Shown here one piece after another: positions 36,219 to 48,759 of a stretch of DNA of 64,000 nt (the first letter of the stretch is position 1; each line of letters opens with the position of its first letter). The notes under the pieces are model-generated. The model was not told the DNA's origin. It ran no database searches and saw only the letters and a list, made by a program, of their open reading frames with translations. Origin of the DNA: Cenococcum geophilum 1.58 (taxonomy: Eukaryota; Ascomycota; Dothideomycetes; Gloniales; Gloniaceae); assembly GCA_001692895.1 (NCBI GenBank), contig KV748180.1, positions 738,195-802,194 of the forward strand, given 5' to 3'. The position numbers were made by a program, and so were the translations under genes.

Positions 36219-37902
36219 ATTGCCTCCCCTTTTAGGGTCTTAGTCCTTTAAGACTTTGCCTCTACTAAGCTTTTATAAAGTTCCGGCTAAAACTACTAGG
36301 GAAACCCTTAGTAGAAAGATACTTTATAATGCGACTTATTGCTAGCTCTTTACTAGCGCGGAACTTTATTTTATCTTTTATTCCTCTGCTCTTTTTCTAC
36401 CCTAGCTCCTTATAGTGCTTTTATAATAGGATTTTAATAATAGTAATAAAAATTTAGTGGGATTTACCTCTTTAATTTTAGGAATTTGTTATAAATAGAT
36501 CTAGAGGTTATCCGGTATAACGCGTTAACTAACTACTAACCCTATTTACCTAAATAGGCTTTAATAATAACGTTTTTTATTTTAATTTCTTTCTGTTTAT
36601 AAGTTATTGTCTCTCCCTTATTCTTCCATTAATAACGCTATTCGTCTCGTTCTTAAATAGGCTGTTTTTATTATATCTCGCCTTTTAGCTTCTATATCTT
36701 CAGCTATACTTCCATTACTACCTTGTTATCTTTTCTTAACGCGTTTATAAGTAATAGGATCCCTACCTTATCTCTTATAACAATGCTAACTTCTTAAAGT
36801 ATTCTCTTATAATGGCTCGTGGTCCTTCTGCGCGTCTCTAGACTGGCAGCAGTGTTATTAATCTCCCGGTAACGCCCTAGATAGCGTCTATTACTCCTAC
36901 GGCAGTTTCCCTAAAATACTATTATTACTGCGTTTATGCTCTTATATAGGATTCTTCCTATGTCTGTAAGATGCCTTACTCTAGTAAAAATAAATCTAAG
37001 TGCTCCTATTATTGTAGTAAGAGAAAGACTTACGTTCTAGTATTTCCCATTCCATCCTATTCTAGATTTCGCTAATTATACTAAATCCCCGCTATTTATG
37101 CGTATAAGACTTATAGGCTCTAACGCGCCATCTAAGATTTCCGCTAATATCCTAATAGTAATAGGCGGGGACAGAAGGTATCTTCCCTTGCTTGCAGACT
37201 CTTTAATTCTATAAGGGTTTCCACTGCTATAGAGATGTAACGTTCTTAGATATATAGTATCTAGAAGCGTATATACGAATAGCTCGTCCTTATTAATAAT
37301 AATATTTATACTTTTGCGCGGGCTACTTTAGCTAGGTAAGTTTCTCTAGTAACTCGCTTAGGAACTGTGCTAACTTCTTTAGCTAATATCTTTCTAATCC
37401 CTGCTTAGACGCCAATTTGGAACCTAGGGATACTAAGGATAGTAATAAAGGTTAAGATAAACGTTCTCCTCGCTAGTCTCCCGCCCGTGCTAGTTCTTCT
37501 AGTACCCGTTGTTCTAAGAAGAATATTAGTAGAAGTGCTAATGCTTCTAGGGATGGAGGAGCTAATAATACCGTTAATAATAACGTTAAGATAGAAGAGG
37601 AGGCTCTTATTACTACTATTAGTATTTAAGTTATTACCTAGCTCTTTTCTTCTTCTTATAGAATAGCTTTATATAGTGCCTCTTGGGTGCCTCTAAGATG
37701 CCCTATTATTAGGAATTAACTTTATACTTTAGGGATGCCTTTGTTTTAAGCTTTAGTAACAATCTATATAAACGTAGTGTACTACTATAATCCCTATATA
37801 TAATAAACGGGTGGTATTCCTATAGGTGCCTTTTAATTCCTTAAAATTTCTAATTCTTTATAGGCTGTCCTTTTGCTCCTCTTTATACTATTAACTCTAC
37901 TG
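36219..37902 (-). other. Gypsy-1 region between the pol end and the 3' LTR, unassigned
   Basis: About 1.7 kb separate the chromodomain/pol end from the left LTR, more than a gypsy 3' UTR needs. A minus-strand frame around 37,380-37,640, Ser/Thr/Arg-rich (TTGTRRTSTGGRLARRTF), has few non-RIP stops. No family was recognised. The corresponding part of copy 1 lies beyond the window. Confidence 0.5.
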
Positions 37903-40900
37903 CGTATCTCTGGTGCTAGGCCAGATACTCTCCTTTTATCCCTAGGGGATCTTTCTAAATCCCTAAGGCTACTTCTTATAGTGCTACTACTTCTTTTTAA
38001 AAAGCGTCTTCTTTAAATAGTATCCCTAGTGGTTCTTTTATAGATCCTTATAGGCTTCCTCTTATAGAATTTTAGGATCCCTATTATAATGGCGAAACGT
38101 TTCCGTTCTTAATGCCTATACTTAATCCTATAGTTTTAATTTGCGGGGTCTTTCCTATTATTTTACCTATGGTATATCCGGAACCATTTCTAAGTCTTTA
38201 CCTTTAGTTCTTAGGAAGGTTTTAATTACGGTGTTGTATTCTAGCTAAAGGTACTCCTTAGGTTCCTAACTGTTATATACCTAAAAGTATCCTTCTTAAT
38301 AAACTAAAAATTCGCGCTTCTTCTAGCGCTATCTTTAATTTAGAATATCTTCTATATTCTATTCTAGTTCCCTATTAATTTCGCTAGGTAGGGGCAGTTC
38401 CGTACTATCTCTTCTCTGGTATAGCTTTAGTAAGGAAATATAAAATATAGGATGTATTAGATAAGATTTTAGTAATTCCAATTTGTAGGCTTGGTTTTCT
38501 TTAGTTTTCTTAACTATTTTAAAGGGTCTAAGCTACCGGTAATCCAGCTTCTTCTTAATGCGTTTTATTTGGATTTTTTTTATAAATAGTAAGACTTCGT
38601 CTCCTATCTCGAATTCTTTTAGTATATGTTTTTTATTATAGTACCTTTTTTATATAGCCTGGGCGTCTAGTAAGTGCTTTTTAAGTTCCTCTCTATAAAT
38701 TTTTATTTGCTTAATTCTTTTAGATATTACTAGTGCCTCTCTTTTAGGAACGATGTTCTTAACGTTCTAGGGGTTATTTGCTTTTACCCTAAATAATGCT
38801 TTATAAGGGGTTATTTTTATACTATTATAGATGCTTATATTATATATGTGCTGCGCTAGAGCTAACCATAATGTCTAATTATCTTGTTAATAATTAATAT
38901 AGCAGCGGAGGTAGTGTTCTAATAACGCATTTAGACGCTCTATTTGCCCGTCTGTTTGTAGGTAAAAGGTAGTGCTTATCCTTTACTATATTTTTAATAA
39001 GAAACAGAATAAAGACTAAAATGCACTATTAAATACGGTACCTCTATTAGATATAATTCCCCTTAGCGTGCTGAATAAGAGCTACCGTTTTAAAAATAGG
39101 TCTACTAGTTCTGCTGCTGTAATTATTGTTATAATAGTAAAGTATCCTAAAAACTTTGTATACCTGTTAACGATTACTAGGATAGCGTTAGTAACCTCTT
39201 TAGTTCTTATCTTAGTAGGGGGTAAGCCTATAATAAAATCTATTATTAATTCTAATATAGGTCCCTACGGAATAGGAAGTACTAATAACTTACCGTATAG
39301 GCGATGCCTGGATATCTGTATCCTTTAGCACGTATTATACCTTAATATATAGTCCTTAACCTCTTTAGATATTTCGTCCTAAAAGTATCTCCTCTAAATA
39401 GCCTTAAGGGTTTTATTAGCACCGTAGTAACCCCTAAAAGGGTTATTATAGAAGACCTTTAAAATTTTATCTTAAATTGCTTGGTCCTTTAGGATATATA
39501 TAGCACCCTTAAAGCATAATAGACCCTTTTAGTCTTACTACTATAGCTTTTTAATAACTCCGGCTAAGTTGGTCTCTACTATATCTTTCTACCTCTCCCT
39601 AGAGGCAAAGGCGTCCCTTTATTAAGCTTAAAGAAGAAGATCTAAAAAGGTTTTGTATAGATTGCTTACTTCTATTTCGCCTACTACTATTATAAACTTA
39701 AGGCGTGGCATAAGACGTTTCGAACTATTAGTGCTAGTAGATTCTTATACCGTTATATAGTATGCTATACTGCGGATAGGTATCTCGCCTATCCCCCTTA
39801 GATCTAAAAACTCGCAGCTAATATATTATTGAGTTGAAGGTGCCGCGACACCTCTAGTATATTCTATAGAATTTTTGCTAATTCTAGGGTACGCTAACTT
39901 TGTAACGTCTGCTTAGTCTATAACCTAGTCTATAACTATATCCTATGGCTCTATAATTGTATCGCTTTACAGCTATATTGCTAGGACTTCTACCCTATTA
40001 TAAAATTCTATAGTTTTAGGGAAAGAGTTTTCTTTTTTCCTAAGCAAATTTTGTAATATAGGGATTATTTCCCTTATGCTGTCCTAGATCCTCCCTGTCT
40101 TATAATTTAGACGTTTTAATAACCTATTAGTAGGATTTATTTTCCCTAGGCGGTATATAATTTTAAAGTTATACTATAATAGTGCCTCTGCCTATCTCGC
40201 TTATTGACCGCTTAATACCTTTATAGTTATAAAGTATTCTAGGTTGTTATAGTCTGTAAGGACTTTAATAGGATAATTACTTCCTATATAATAATGTCGC
40301 CAGTACTTTATTGCTATAATTATTGCAAGTAGCTTCTAGTTGTGTGTTATATAACGCTGCTTTATAGGGGTTATTTTCCTTAACTAAAACGCTATAGGAT
40401 GCTATTTTCCGTCTTTTAATTAAGATATAATTGCCCCTAGGGTAAAGCCGGATATATCCGTTTTAAGGTATATATATAGCTCCTAGTAGAAGTATATTAG
40501 GATAGGCGCCGATATAAATTAATCCTTTAACCGGTCTATAGCCTACTTAGCAGCTTCCCTAAATATAAAGGGTCCTAACTTCTTGCTATTCTTAGATCCT
40601 TTTAGTAAATTAGTAATTAGGAGTATTACTTATAAGTAGTAAATAATAAACGTTTAGTAGAAGTTTGCCGTGCTTAAAAAAACCTATACTTCTTTAAATG
40701 TTATAGGGTAGGGCTATTTCCTAATAGCGTCTACCTGACTTTTCTCTATTAATACTCTGTTAACGCTAATAATAAAGCCTAAAAAATTAATGCTAGTAGT
40801 ATAGAACGTGTACTTTTTTAGGTTTATATAGAGCTTATATTCCCGCAGTCTTTTTAGTACTATTTACATGTGGTATGTATATGCTTTATAGTTATTAGAG

Positions 40901-43262
40901 TAGACTATAATGTTATTAAGGTAGACTATATATATCGTGTCTAATAGGCCCGATAATGCCTTATTAATATAGGCCTGAAATGTTACTAGTGCGTTAGTGA
41001 GCCTAAATAGCATCACTAGGTACTTAAAGTGGCCGTACTATATTTAGAACGCCGTTTTTTACTTATCGCTGGCTTTAATCCGGATTTAATAGTATATATC
41101 TTTTAGATCTAATTTTATAAATATCTTTACGCCTAATAGCCTATTAATAAGCTCCCCTATTAAAGGTAACGGGTAGCGATTCTTTATAGTAATCTTATTT
41201 AGCGCCTAATAGTCAATATAGAGGCGAAGGGTCCCGTTCTTCTTAGGTATAAATATAATTGGTGCCCCTATTGGGCTTATAGAGGGCCAAATCTATCCTT
41301 TCTAAAGATTGTCTACTATATATTAACGTAATACCGCCAGCTTATTTTCTAATAGGTTATATAGTGGTCTAAAAGGAGGTTATTTATCCCCTATATCTAT
41401 CTTATACTTAACTAATATAGGGTTAAATAAGGTTTGTGCAGCCTCTTTACTAAAAATATCCTCTAAGTCTATATATTCCTGTAGAATCTCTAGTTCCTTA
41501 ACTGCGTATAACCGGACATCCGAAAATAAATATCCTATATCCCCGTTCTTGGTATTAAGAGTAGTATATATAATATATACCCACCCTTCTTCTTATATAT
41601 GGTTTAAGAAAGTCTCTTAATCTTTAACTATAATACGCAGTTAAGACTTTTAATGTTAATATAAGGCTGAAGGCCAATTAATGTCCGGATTAACTTAGTA
41701 AAGCTATAGGTATCCTAAAATAAGGTTATACCCCTTAATTTCTATAGTATAGAAGCGTATCTCCTACGTATTCTATAGACTATTATAGTCCTAGCTGGCC
41801 ATAGAAAAAGCCTATTCCCTATAGTATGGAATCTGGTAGCCTTTAATGCTTTAAATAGTGCGTACCTATAAGCCGCTAAGGTCCAAATTTAATTCTTTTA
41901 CTAGTAATTAAGAAATAAACTCTATACTTACGCCGCTATCTATAAGGCAGTCTTATATTACCTATTTATTATTAACTTAAATAGAGACAGGAATAACTAT
42001 ACGGTAGTTTACTCCCTTTTTCTCTTACTAGCCTAGTATAAGGGAGTAAAGATCTACTAGGCTGTCTCTTTTCCTAATTAGGCCGACTTTTATTTCTTTT
42101 ACCGGTAGAAGCGGCTTATATAGCCCTTCTTGCCACAGTTATAACAGGTACGTATCTCCCGGTTCCCCTTCTATAGATTAGGTCTCTGCCTACTATTATT
42201 TTAGGGTTAACTAGCGTTGCTTTAGGGCTGTAAGGCCTACTTATGTTGTCCTTCTATAGAGCGGTTAGGTTGGAATCTACCCTTATTATTAAAGCTAGGT
42301 TTAGTCCTACGCTCTTTATTATTAGCGTTTTGTTCCTTTCGCTTACCTAGATAGTTTCTTTTAGTACTCTTAATCTAAGTAGCTTTAGAGATAAGCTTTT
42401 CTTAAGAGGTAGGAATTTCGCCCTTTTCTTATATAGCCCGTTAAATCTTAGGTTATAGCTTAGCGAGTAGCTAGTGAAGTTATATAGCGTTATCCTATAG
42501 ATCTAAGTAGGGTATATTGTCTTCTAATTCTTCTAAGTAGTTTATAAACTGGACCATAGTCTAACTATCCCGCTGTTTAGCGTTGTGGTATCACTAGTTA
42601 TAATCTATCCCTTAATTAGTAGGGTCTTAGACCTAATTAACTAACTAGGTCCTAAGTTCGCTAAATTTAAGGGGTATAGTAAGTTTCTTCTTATAGCGTA
42701 TCTATAAACTCTTAACGGTGCTATATAGGAAGGTAGAAGTAATTAGTGTCTAATTATACTTATTAGAGTAACGTTTCAGATCTAGCTAAAACTTAGTTTT
42801 ATATTATTAGATAAAACGATTATAGTTCCGAAGATTATTACTATAGTACTTATTAGGTTCCTTTATGCGGAATTTAAGTTTTTTTAACGTTATAGTATAA
42901 TATAGCGTTACCCCTTTAAGTCCGCTTCGTATCTAGAGTGTCTATACTTCCCCTAATTGTCCTTACAATTATTCTTAATAGTCTTAATATACTTATCTTA
43001 ATCGTATCTCCAACTCCTTTGTTTTTTATAGGGTCTTGTATAGTGACCGCTTTAATAACTCCCTAGTGGTAATTGTTCCTAAAGGTCTCACAAGGTTAGA
43101 CGGACTAGCCGTGGCTTCTTTATAGGAAGAGGGAATGCGCTCCTTTAGGGAAACTCTTTAAGCCTCTTACGGTAAGGGCGTTGCTTTGTGGGGTATAAGA
43201 GTATAGTCTATTATTGTTAATTAATAGCCGTACGTTCCTAACGGATTATAAGCAATTAGAAT

Positions 43263-43570
43263 TATAAGAGGCCAGCCTAACCGGAACGTATAATTATCTA
43301 ATTAATAGTGTTACTGGTAAGTAGAAGGTAAGTTAAAGGTAGAATAAGTTTTATATATTAAAGGACAAATGCTTCTAACTACTTCTATTTAGAGACTAAT
43401 TGCTAGTTCTTCTCTAGAGGGGAACCAGCTTCCTATATATTCCTTCTAAGACGCTAGTAAAACCTTTCGCCCCTAACCTGTCTGACTGTGTCTTCTAGAA
43501 TATAGATAGGACATAGATGAAACCTCCTACCGTCTTATTGGATATGTACCTCCCGGGGGATTCCGTTATA
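43263..43570 (-). repeat. Gypsy-1 copy 2 right LTR (5' LTR)
   Basis: 308 bp, paired with 35889-36218 and lacking two short internal repeat units. Confidence 0.92.
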
Positions 43571-43599
43571 ACTTAGTCGGTATAGGTGCTGCTAGCGGT

Positions 43600-45350
43600 A
43601 GCGGCAGTCCGTAAAGTAGATGTTTAAGTCTATTTACAGACATTAAATATCTATAATAAAGGCTTAAGTGCTGCCTAGTAGGTTTAAGACTTCATTGACC
43701 TGAGGTACGAGTGGTCTATATATTCGGGTTGGGGGTCCTGGAATTTAAACTCCCGCCAAGCCAGCTTCTGATTGGTTAGAAAGCCGGCTTCTCATTGGTT
43801 AGAAAAAAAGTTGCGCGCGGTAAGTTATGGCAGAATCCACGTGACAAACTCAAAACATTGGGCCTCTACAAACGCTCTGCATAAAGCTCCGTACGAAGCT
43901 CTGCGAAAGCTCTACCAAAAGCTCTACCAAAAGCTCTACCAAAGGCTCTGCCAAAAGCTTTGCAGCAGCTCTGCCCACCTAGTGTACTGGCCATGCAGTA
44001 AATGGAGCACGCTGTGCGCAGGGGTCTAAGGGGGTCTCCCCTTTGAAGCTCTGCTCGAAGCTCTGCTCGAAGCTGCTCGAAGCTCTGCTCGAAGCTCTGC
44101 TCGAAGCTTTACTCGAAGCCCTATACGGAGCTCTAAAGCTCTACTGACACGCAGCACTAATATACTAGGAAGGTTCTGCAATCGGCCGTATAACCGCCCA
44201 TACGGTCAATCGCCGTACAATTGTCTCTACGAACGGCTCTACGAACGGCTCTACGAACGGCTCTACAAACGTCTACACAATCGCCCGTACGAACGTTCAT
44301 ACGATCAATTAACCAAACGCCTATACAATCAATCAGATGCCCGTATAAACGTCTCTACGAGCGTCTACGAACGTCTCTACAAACGTCTACAATCGCCCAT
44401 ACAATCGTTCGTATGAACGTCTGTACGAACGCCTACACGAACGCCTATACAAAGCTCTGCTCGAAGCTCTACAAAGCTCTGCACGAATCTTCATACGAAG
44501 CTCTGCAAAAGCTCTACTAAAAGCTCTACCAAAGCCTCTACCAAAGCCTCTGCAAGAGCTCTGCCCGCGCAGTAAATAGAGCACGTAGTGCGCAGGGGGG
44601 GTCCAAGGGGGTCTCCCCCTTGAGCTTAAAGCTCTACTCGAAGCTTGATACGGAGCTCTAAAGCTCTACTAACACGCAGCACTGATATACTAGGAAGACT
44701 CTATAATCGTCTACACGAACGGCTCTACAAACGGCTCTACAAATGTCTGCATAATCGCCCGTACAAACGCCCATACAATCAATCAAACACCCATACAATC
44801 GATCAATCAAACGCCCATATGAACGACCAATTAAACGTCCATGCAATTGCCTATACAATCGTCTCTACAAATGTCTCTGCAGTTAATCGCCCGTGCGAAC
44901 GCCTGCATGTGGCTCTGCACAAGGCTCTACACGAAGCTCTACCGAAGCTCCACACGAAGCTCTACCGAAGCTCTACACAAAGCTCTACCAAAGTTCTGCA
45001 CGAAGCTCTACCAAAGCTCTACATAAAGCTCTACCAAAGCCCTACATAAAGCTCTACCGAAGCTCTACACAGAGCTCTATAAAAGCTCTAGAAAGGCTCT
45101 ATAAAAAGCTCTATAAAAGCTCTACCAAACGCTCTACTAAACGCTCTACCAAAGCCTCTACAAGAACTCTACCTACGCGGTAAATAGAGCACGTAGTGCG
45201 CAGGGGGGAGGTCCAAGGGGGTCTCCCCCTTAAGCTTAAAGCTTTACTCAAAACTCTACTTAAAGCTTAATACGGAGCTCTAAAGCTCTACTAATATGCA
45301 GCACTAATATACTAGGAAGGCTCTAAATTAAAGCTTTAGGTTAATTAATC
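43600..45350. repeat. composite minisatellite block with three higher-order units
   Basis: Two short motifs dominate: an 11-13-bp 'aagctctaccaa/aagctctgctcg' array and a 10-12-bp 'tctacaaacg/cgtctctacgaa' array. A larger unit repeats three times, marked by gcagcactaatatactagg at 44,151, 44,676 and 45,298 and by a 'gcgcagggg...ggtctccccctt' box at about 44,014, 44,588 and 45,197. Spacing is about 525 and 622 bp. The alternation of ctctgc and ctctac is a TpG-to-TpA change as RIP makes; the third unit is the most changed. Open frames across it on both strands are by-products of the arrays. It interrupts Copia-1 gag. Confidence 0.85.
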
Positions 45351-47020
45351 GGCTTATTAATTATAAACTCGGGTCAAAATTTTCGTTGGGGGGTATCAAC
45401 GATCCGCATGTTATATTATAATAGAGGAGCGTAGATTATTAATAAGGCCAGCTAAGGTATTTATAGGCTTATAGTAGGCGTACTTGCAGGGCTCTACTTC
45501 TTAGCAGGCCGTAATAAGTTTATTATACAGGAAGTTGTCTGTTTAAAGCTTAGTGTTAAGGCCGTACTATAGGTGCCGGAGGTCTTTAATAAGAATTTGC
45601 AGGCACTCTATAGTCGATTTTTTAATATTCTTATCAATTACGGTCCATAGCTTAGTTGCATTCTATTAGGTAAGGATATTACGCTTATATTCCGGTCCTT
45701 TAAAGTAGTTACAGATAGCTTTATATAGCTTATTAAAGGGAACACCAAAAGGGTTACTCTTAAGGTTAGTGTAGTAATAGTCGAGTACTAGGCCGCGCAG
45801 TATAGTGGAATAGGCTTAGCTAAATTCCTATTTAGGAATATTAGCCTTCTAACAGAGGTTTGTAAAGATAGTAAGTTTAAAGTTAAAGTTACCGTTTTTA
45901 CTGCTATACTTGGATTTATCGGTATAGAGCTTAGCTAAGTTAGCTAGCTCCTTACCGTAGGTTTTTACTTAGGTGGTTTACGGATCTATAACTTAAATAA
46001 TAGAAGGGGTTTAGTCCGTAATTTAATTTTATAGGGGTATTATAGTCCATAATTTAGGTTACGGGGGTATTACGGTCTATAACTTTAGTACTAGGTATAC
46101 TTTAGTCCGTAAGATTAATTCTAAAATCGCTTAGGTTTATAGGACGAATTTAGTTAAGTAGGTTAGGTATAAGGCTAGCGATGCTATTAAGTTTAGGAGA
46201 AGTAAAGAGTTTATTAGTGGTTTTAACCTAGTCTAGGATTTCCTCTTTAGTCCACTCCGTTTAGTTCTCCTCCTATATTATATTGTATAAGGACTATATA
46301 ACAGTAACTCGTTTATCCTTTTTAACCTATATACCTTAGTAACGTAAAAGGGTTCGTAGGTTACGGATAGTAGTAGGGTTATATGCCTTAAGAATAGCTT
46401 CCATAAAGTCCGCAAAGTCTTCCTTATATTACTCCTATAGGTTATTATTTAAAAGCTTATAGTATCCGTATTTAAGGATTTTAAAATTAATATAGTTGTT
46501 AACGCCGTCCGTAAACGTAAGGTCGACTCCCTAACTCCACTTCTTTTAACCTTTACTAATTTACTTAGTTATATCTGCCATGTTATGTAGCGTAGTATAT
46601 CTATATAAGCTATAGCGGGTAGTAGTAGCTTATAGTAGGTGGAGGAGGTCTTATAACGGTCCGTAAGATTAATTAGCGGGTCCGTACTAGTTTAAGAGGT
46701 CTTATAGTAATCCGTAAAGGCAATTAACGGGTCCATAACGGTTTGTAGACGGGTAGGGGGTTTCCGTAAGGTCCAAAGAGTTTTAAGGTTTAAGGGGGTT
46801 AAGAATAAGGGGTTCCGTAAAGGTCTGTATTCACGTCTATAAACTTTCAGTAAACCGTACTAAGACTTAAATAAGTATATAGAGTTGGTAATAGGTCCGT
46901 AATCCCCGACTTCCGACCTTTTAATAGGTCGTACTAGGAGTCTAAATAGGTGGTTGCTGTCGTATATTGCTCGGTAGGAGGTATTAAGTAATTACTAATC
47001 TGTGCGCGCTTACTAATTAG
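45351..47020 (-). pseudogene. Copia-1 gag region, 5' part
   Basis: RIP-degraded sequence between the minisatellite block and the right LTR. By position it is the leader and gag of the minus-strand Copia-1. No individual motif was secured; repeated 'ggtccgtaa'-like words occur at 46,640-46,900. Confidence 0.55.
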
Positions 47021-47238
47021 TGTTTATACTAATTTAATGGCACGAGTAAGTCAGATCCAGGGGCACGAAATACGTATAGTATCGTATGCTCTTTTGGATG
47101 ATGGTAACTGTCGATTCTATTAAGGTAGACTACATGGTCTATATACTGACGCGCCTCCCCCCTAATTAGTTAGCACGTAGGTGGTTGGTGCACGAACGCG
47201 TAAATACGCGTTTGTATACCAGGTGCTGTAATTATACA
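47021..47238 (-). repeat. Copia-1 right LTR (5' LTR)
   Basis: 218 bp, TG...CA intact, paired with 24847-25064. Confidence 0.93.
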
Positions 47239-47243
47239 ATCCC

Positions 47244-48746
47244 CTTCCTTATTACGGACCTAGGTAGCTATAATATAATCTTAAGGCGAAAATAGCTAGC
47301 CTATTTAGGCTTATAGCTTAATATATAGAGTAGACGGCTTATCTAGCCCAAAACTCTACCCTTAACCCCTTTCTTTATAAAAGAAATTAGCATTATAATA
47401 GAAAACCTTATACGGCCCTAGATTAATACTATTTACTAGGCCGATACTATATATAGGAACTAGGCCTTTAAAAAAGATATATAGCTTAATTCGCAACGGA
47501 TCCGTATACTACGTCGCCCCTAGACTACCTATATTACGCCACCCGCATTAAAGACCTAGGAAGTTAGTAGTGACCTAAAAAAGCCCCCTATAGAAAGCTT
47601 AGGCCCTATATAGCTATAAAGGATAGTAAGGGATATTAGACGTTATACTAAACTAATAGATTAAAGGGATAATCTATAGAAGATAGAATAGGAGCTAAGA
47701 AAGATTATAAACCCTAAACTATAAAATACGGTCCGGAAAATAGCTATAAGGAAACTAGCAGACCTCCCACTAGTTAATATCTACTATATTAATGCCGTAG
47801 AATTCTATTAGAACTTAATTTAGCCTAATACTATTGCCTTTATAATAAGCTTATACAAAATTAATTAAATAATTAAAGAAAAGGGAAGTAAGCTTAATAG
47901 ATAAAAAAGCAAGCTTATAGATAAGGAACTAGTAGAATAAAAGCTGCCCTATTAATACTAGAAATTTAAGGATATATTCTTCAAAGTAGTATCTAATATA
48001 CTTTTACCTTACTAACTATATAACTATAAAATTAAAATTAAGCGGGGCAAGGAAAATATCTTTAGCTTTAGCCCCCTTTATAAGCAGTCTATTACTAAAT
48101 TATAGGCTATAAAATAGTATCTTATTAATAACCTAAATAAGGGCTTTATTAAGCCTAGCTAAGCCCCTTTTACTATGCCTATTTTTTATATTAAAAAGCT
48201 AAATAGAGGACTCTACTTTTATATTAACTACTATAAGCTAAATAATATAACCCGCAAGGACCGCTATCCGCTACCCCTACTTAATAAAACTCTAGCCTAA
48301 ATAAGTAGAGCTAAGGTCTTTATAAAGCTTAATATCCGCTAGGCCTTTTACTAAATTAGAATAAACCCTAAGTCTAAAGATCTTATTATATTTTAAACCT
48401 ATTACGGAATATATAAATATAAAGTACTTCCTTTTAGACTAACTAATAGACTAGCTATATACTAGCAGTATATAAACAATATACTCTTTAACTACCTTAA
48501 TAACTTCTATACGGCCTATTTAGATAATATTATAATCTACTTTAAGAACGAGCTAGAATATAAGGAGCACGTCTATAAAGTCCTATAATAGCTCTATAAG
48601 GCTAGCCTCTAGGTTAATATTAAAAAGTTAAAGTTTAGTATTAAGCGTATAAAGTATTTAGGTTTTATTATTAGTATAAATGGAATTAAAACTAACCTAG
48701 AGAAGATAGCTATAATTAACTAGTAAGCACCCCTATGGACCGTAAA
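47244..48746 (+). pseudogene. Gypsy-3 pol: end of protease and most of reverse transcriptase
   Basis: The plus-strand frame resumes after Copia-1 with a protease-like GSYNIIL region. It continues through a linker to a well-preserved RT: QAPFTMPIFFIKKLN (about 48,160), YYKLNNITRKDRYPLPLLN (about 48,228), KLNIRQAFYQIRI (about 48,328) and AYLDNIIIYFKNE (about 48,513, catalytic YLDD now YLDN). It is cut at the LINE target inside the VQ.FLGF.NFYR motif, which resumes at 52,234. Confidence 0.9.
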
Positions 48747-48759
48747 GGGGGTATAATTA

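Larger units (their letters stand above)
35889..43570 (-). mobile_element. Gypsy-1 copy 2, full-length chromovirus inside Copia-1
   Basis: A 7682-bp element with LTRs 35889-36218 and 43263-43570 and a 5-bp duplication acttg/actta (35884-35888, 43571-43575), differing by one RIP-type transition. On the minus strand it carries a gag CCHC knuckle (CYNCGKKGYISRF, 42,123-42,160), an RT YLNN (about 40,912-40,923) and a chromodomain (REFLVYQEGY...EPKEYL, about 38,190-38,366). It is somewhat less decayed than copy 1. Confidence 0.93.
24847..47238 (-). mobile_element. Copia-1, Ty1/copia retrotransposon hosting further elements
   Basis: Two 218-bp LTRs (24847-25064, 47021-47238) and an exact 5-bp duplication, atccc (24842-24846, 47239-47243), define an insertion in the Gypsy-3 protease. 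Coding order on the minus strand from the right is gag (about 47,020-45,400 and the zinc knuckle near 35,800), integrase (about 35,000-34,100), reverse transcriptase (around 33,200) and RNase H (32,720-32,388). This integrase-before-RT order is diagnostic of copia. Gypsy-4, Gypsy-1 copy 2 and a minisatellite block account for about 16 kb of its span. Confidence 0.92.

Noticed and set aside
43772..45183. Overlapping open frames of 60-134 codons rich in Leu-Tyr-Arg-Ser repeats on both strands
   Set aside because: They are produced by the aagctctacc and tctacaaacg minisatellite arrays, whose stop-poor units leave several frames open; no domain or codon bias supports a protein.
44000..45320. CRISPR-like array
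   Set aside because: Units are 10-13 bp with no constant-length unique spacers, and the organism is a fungus.
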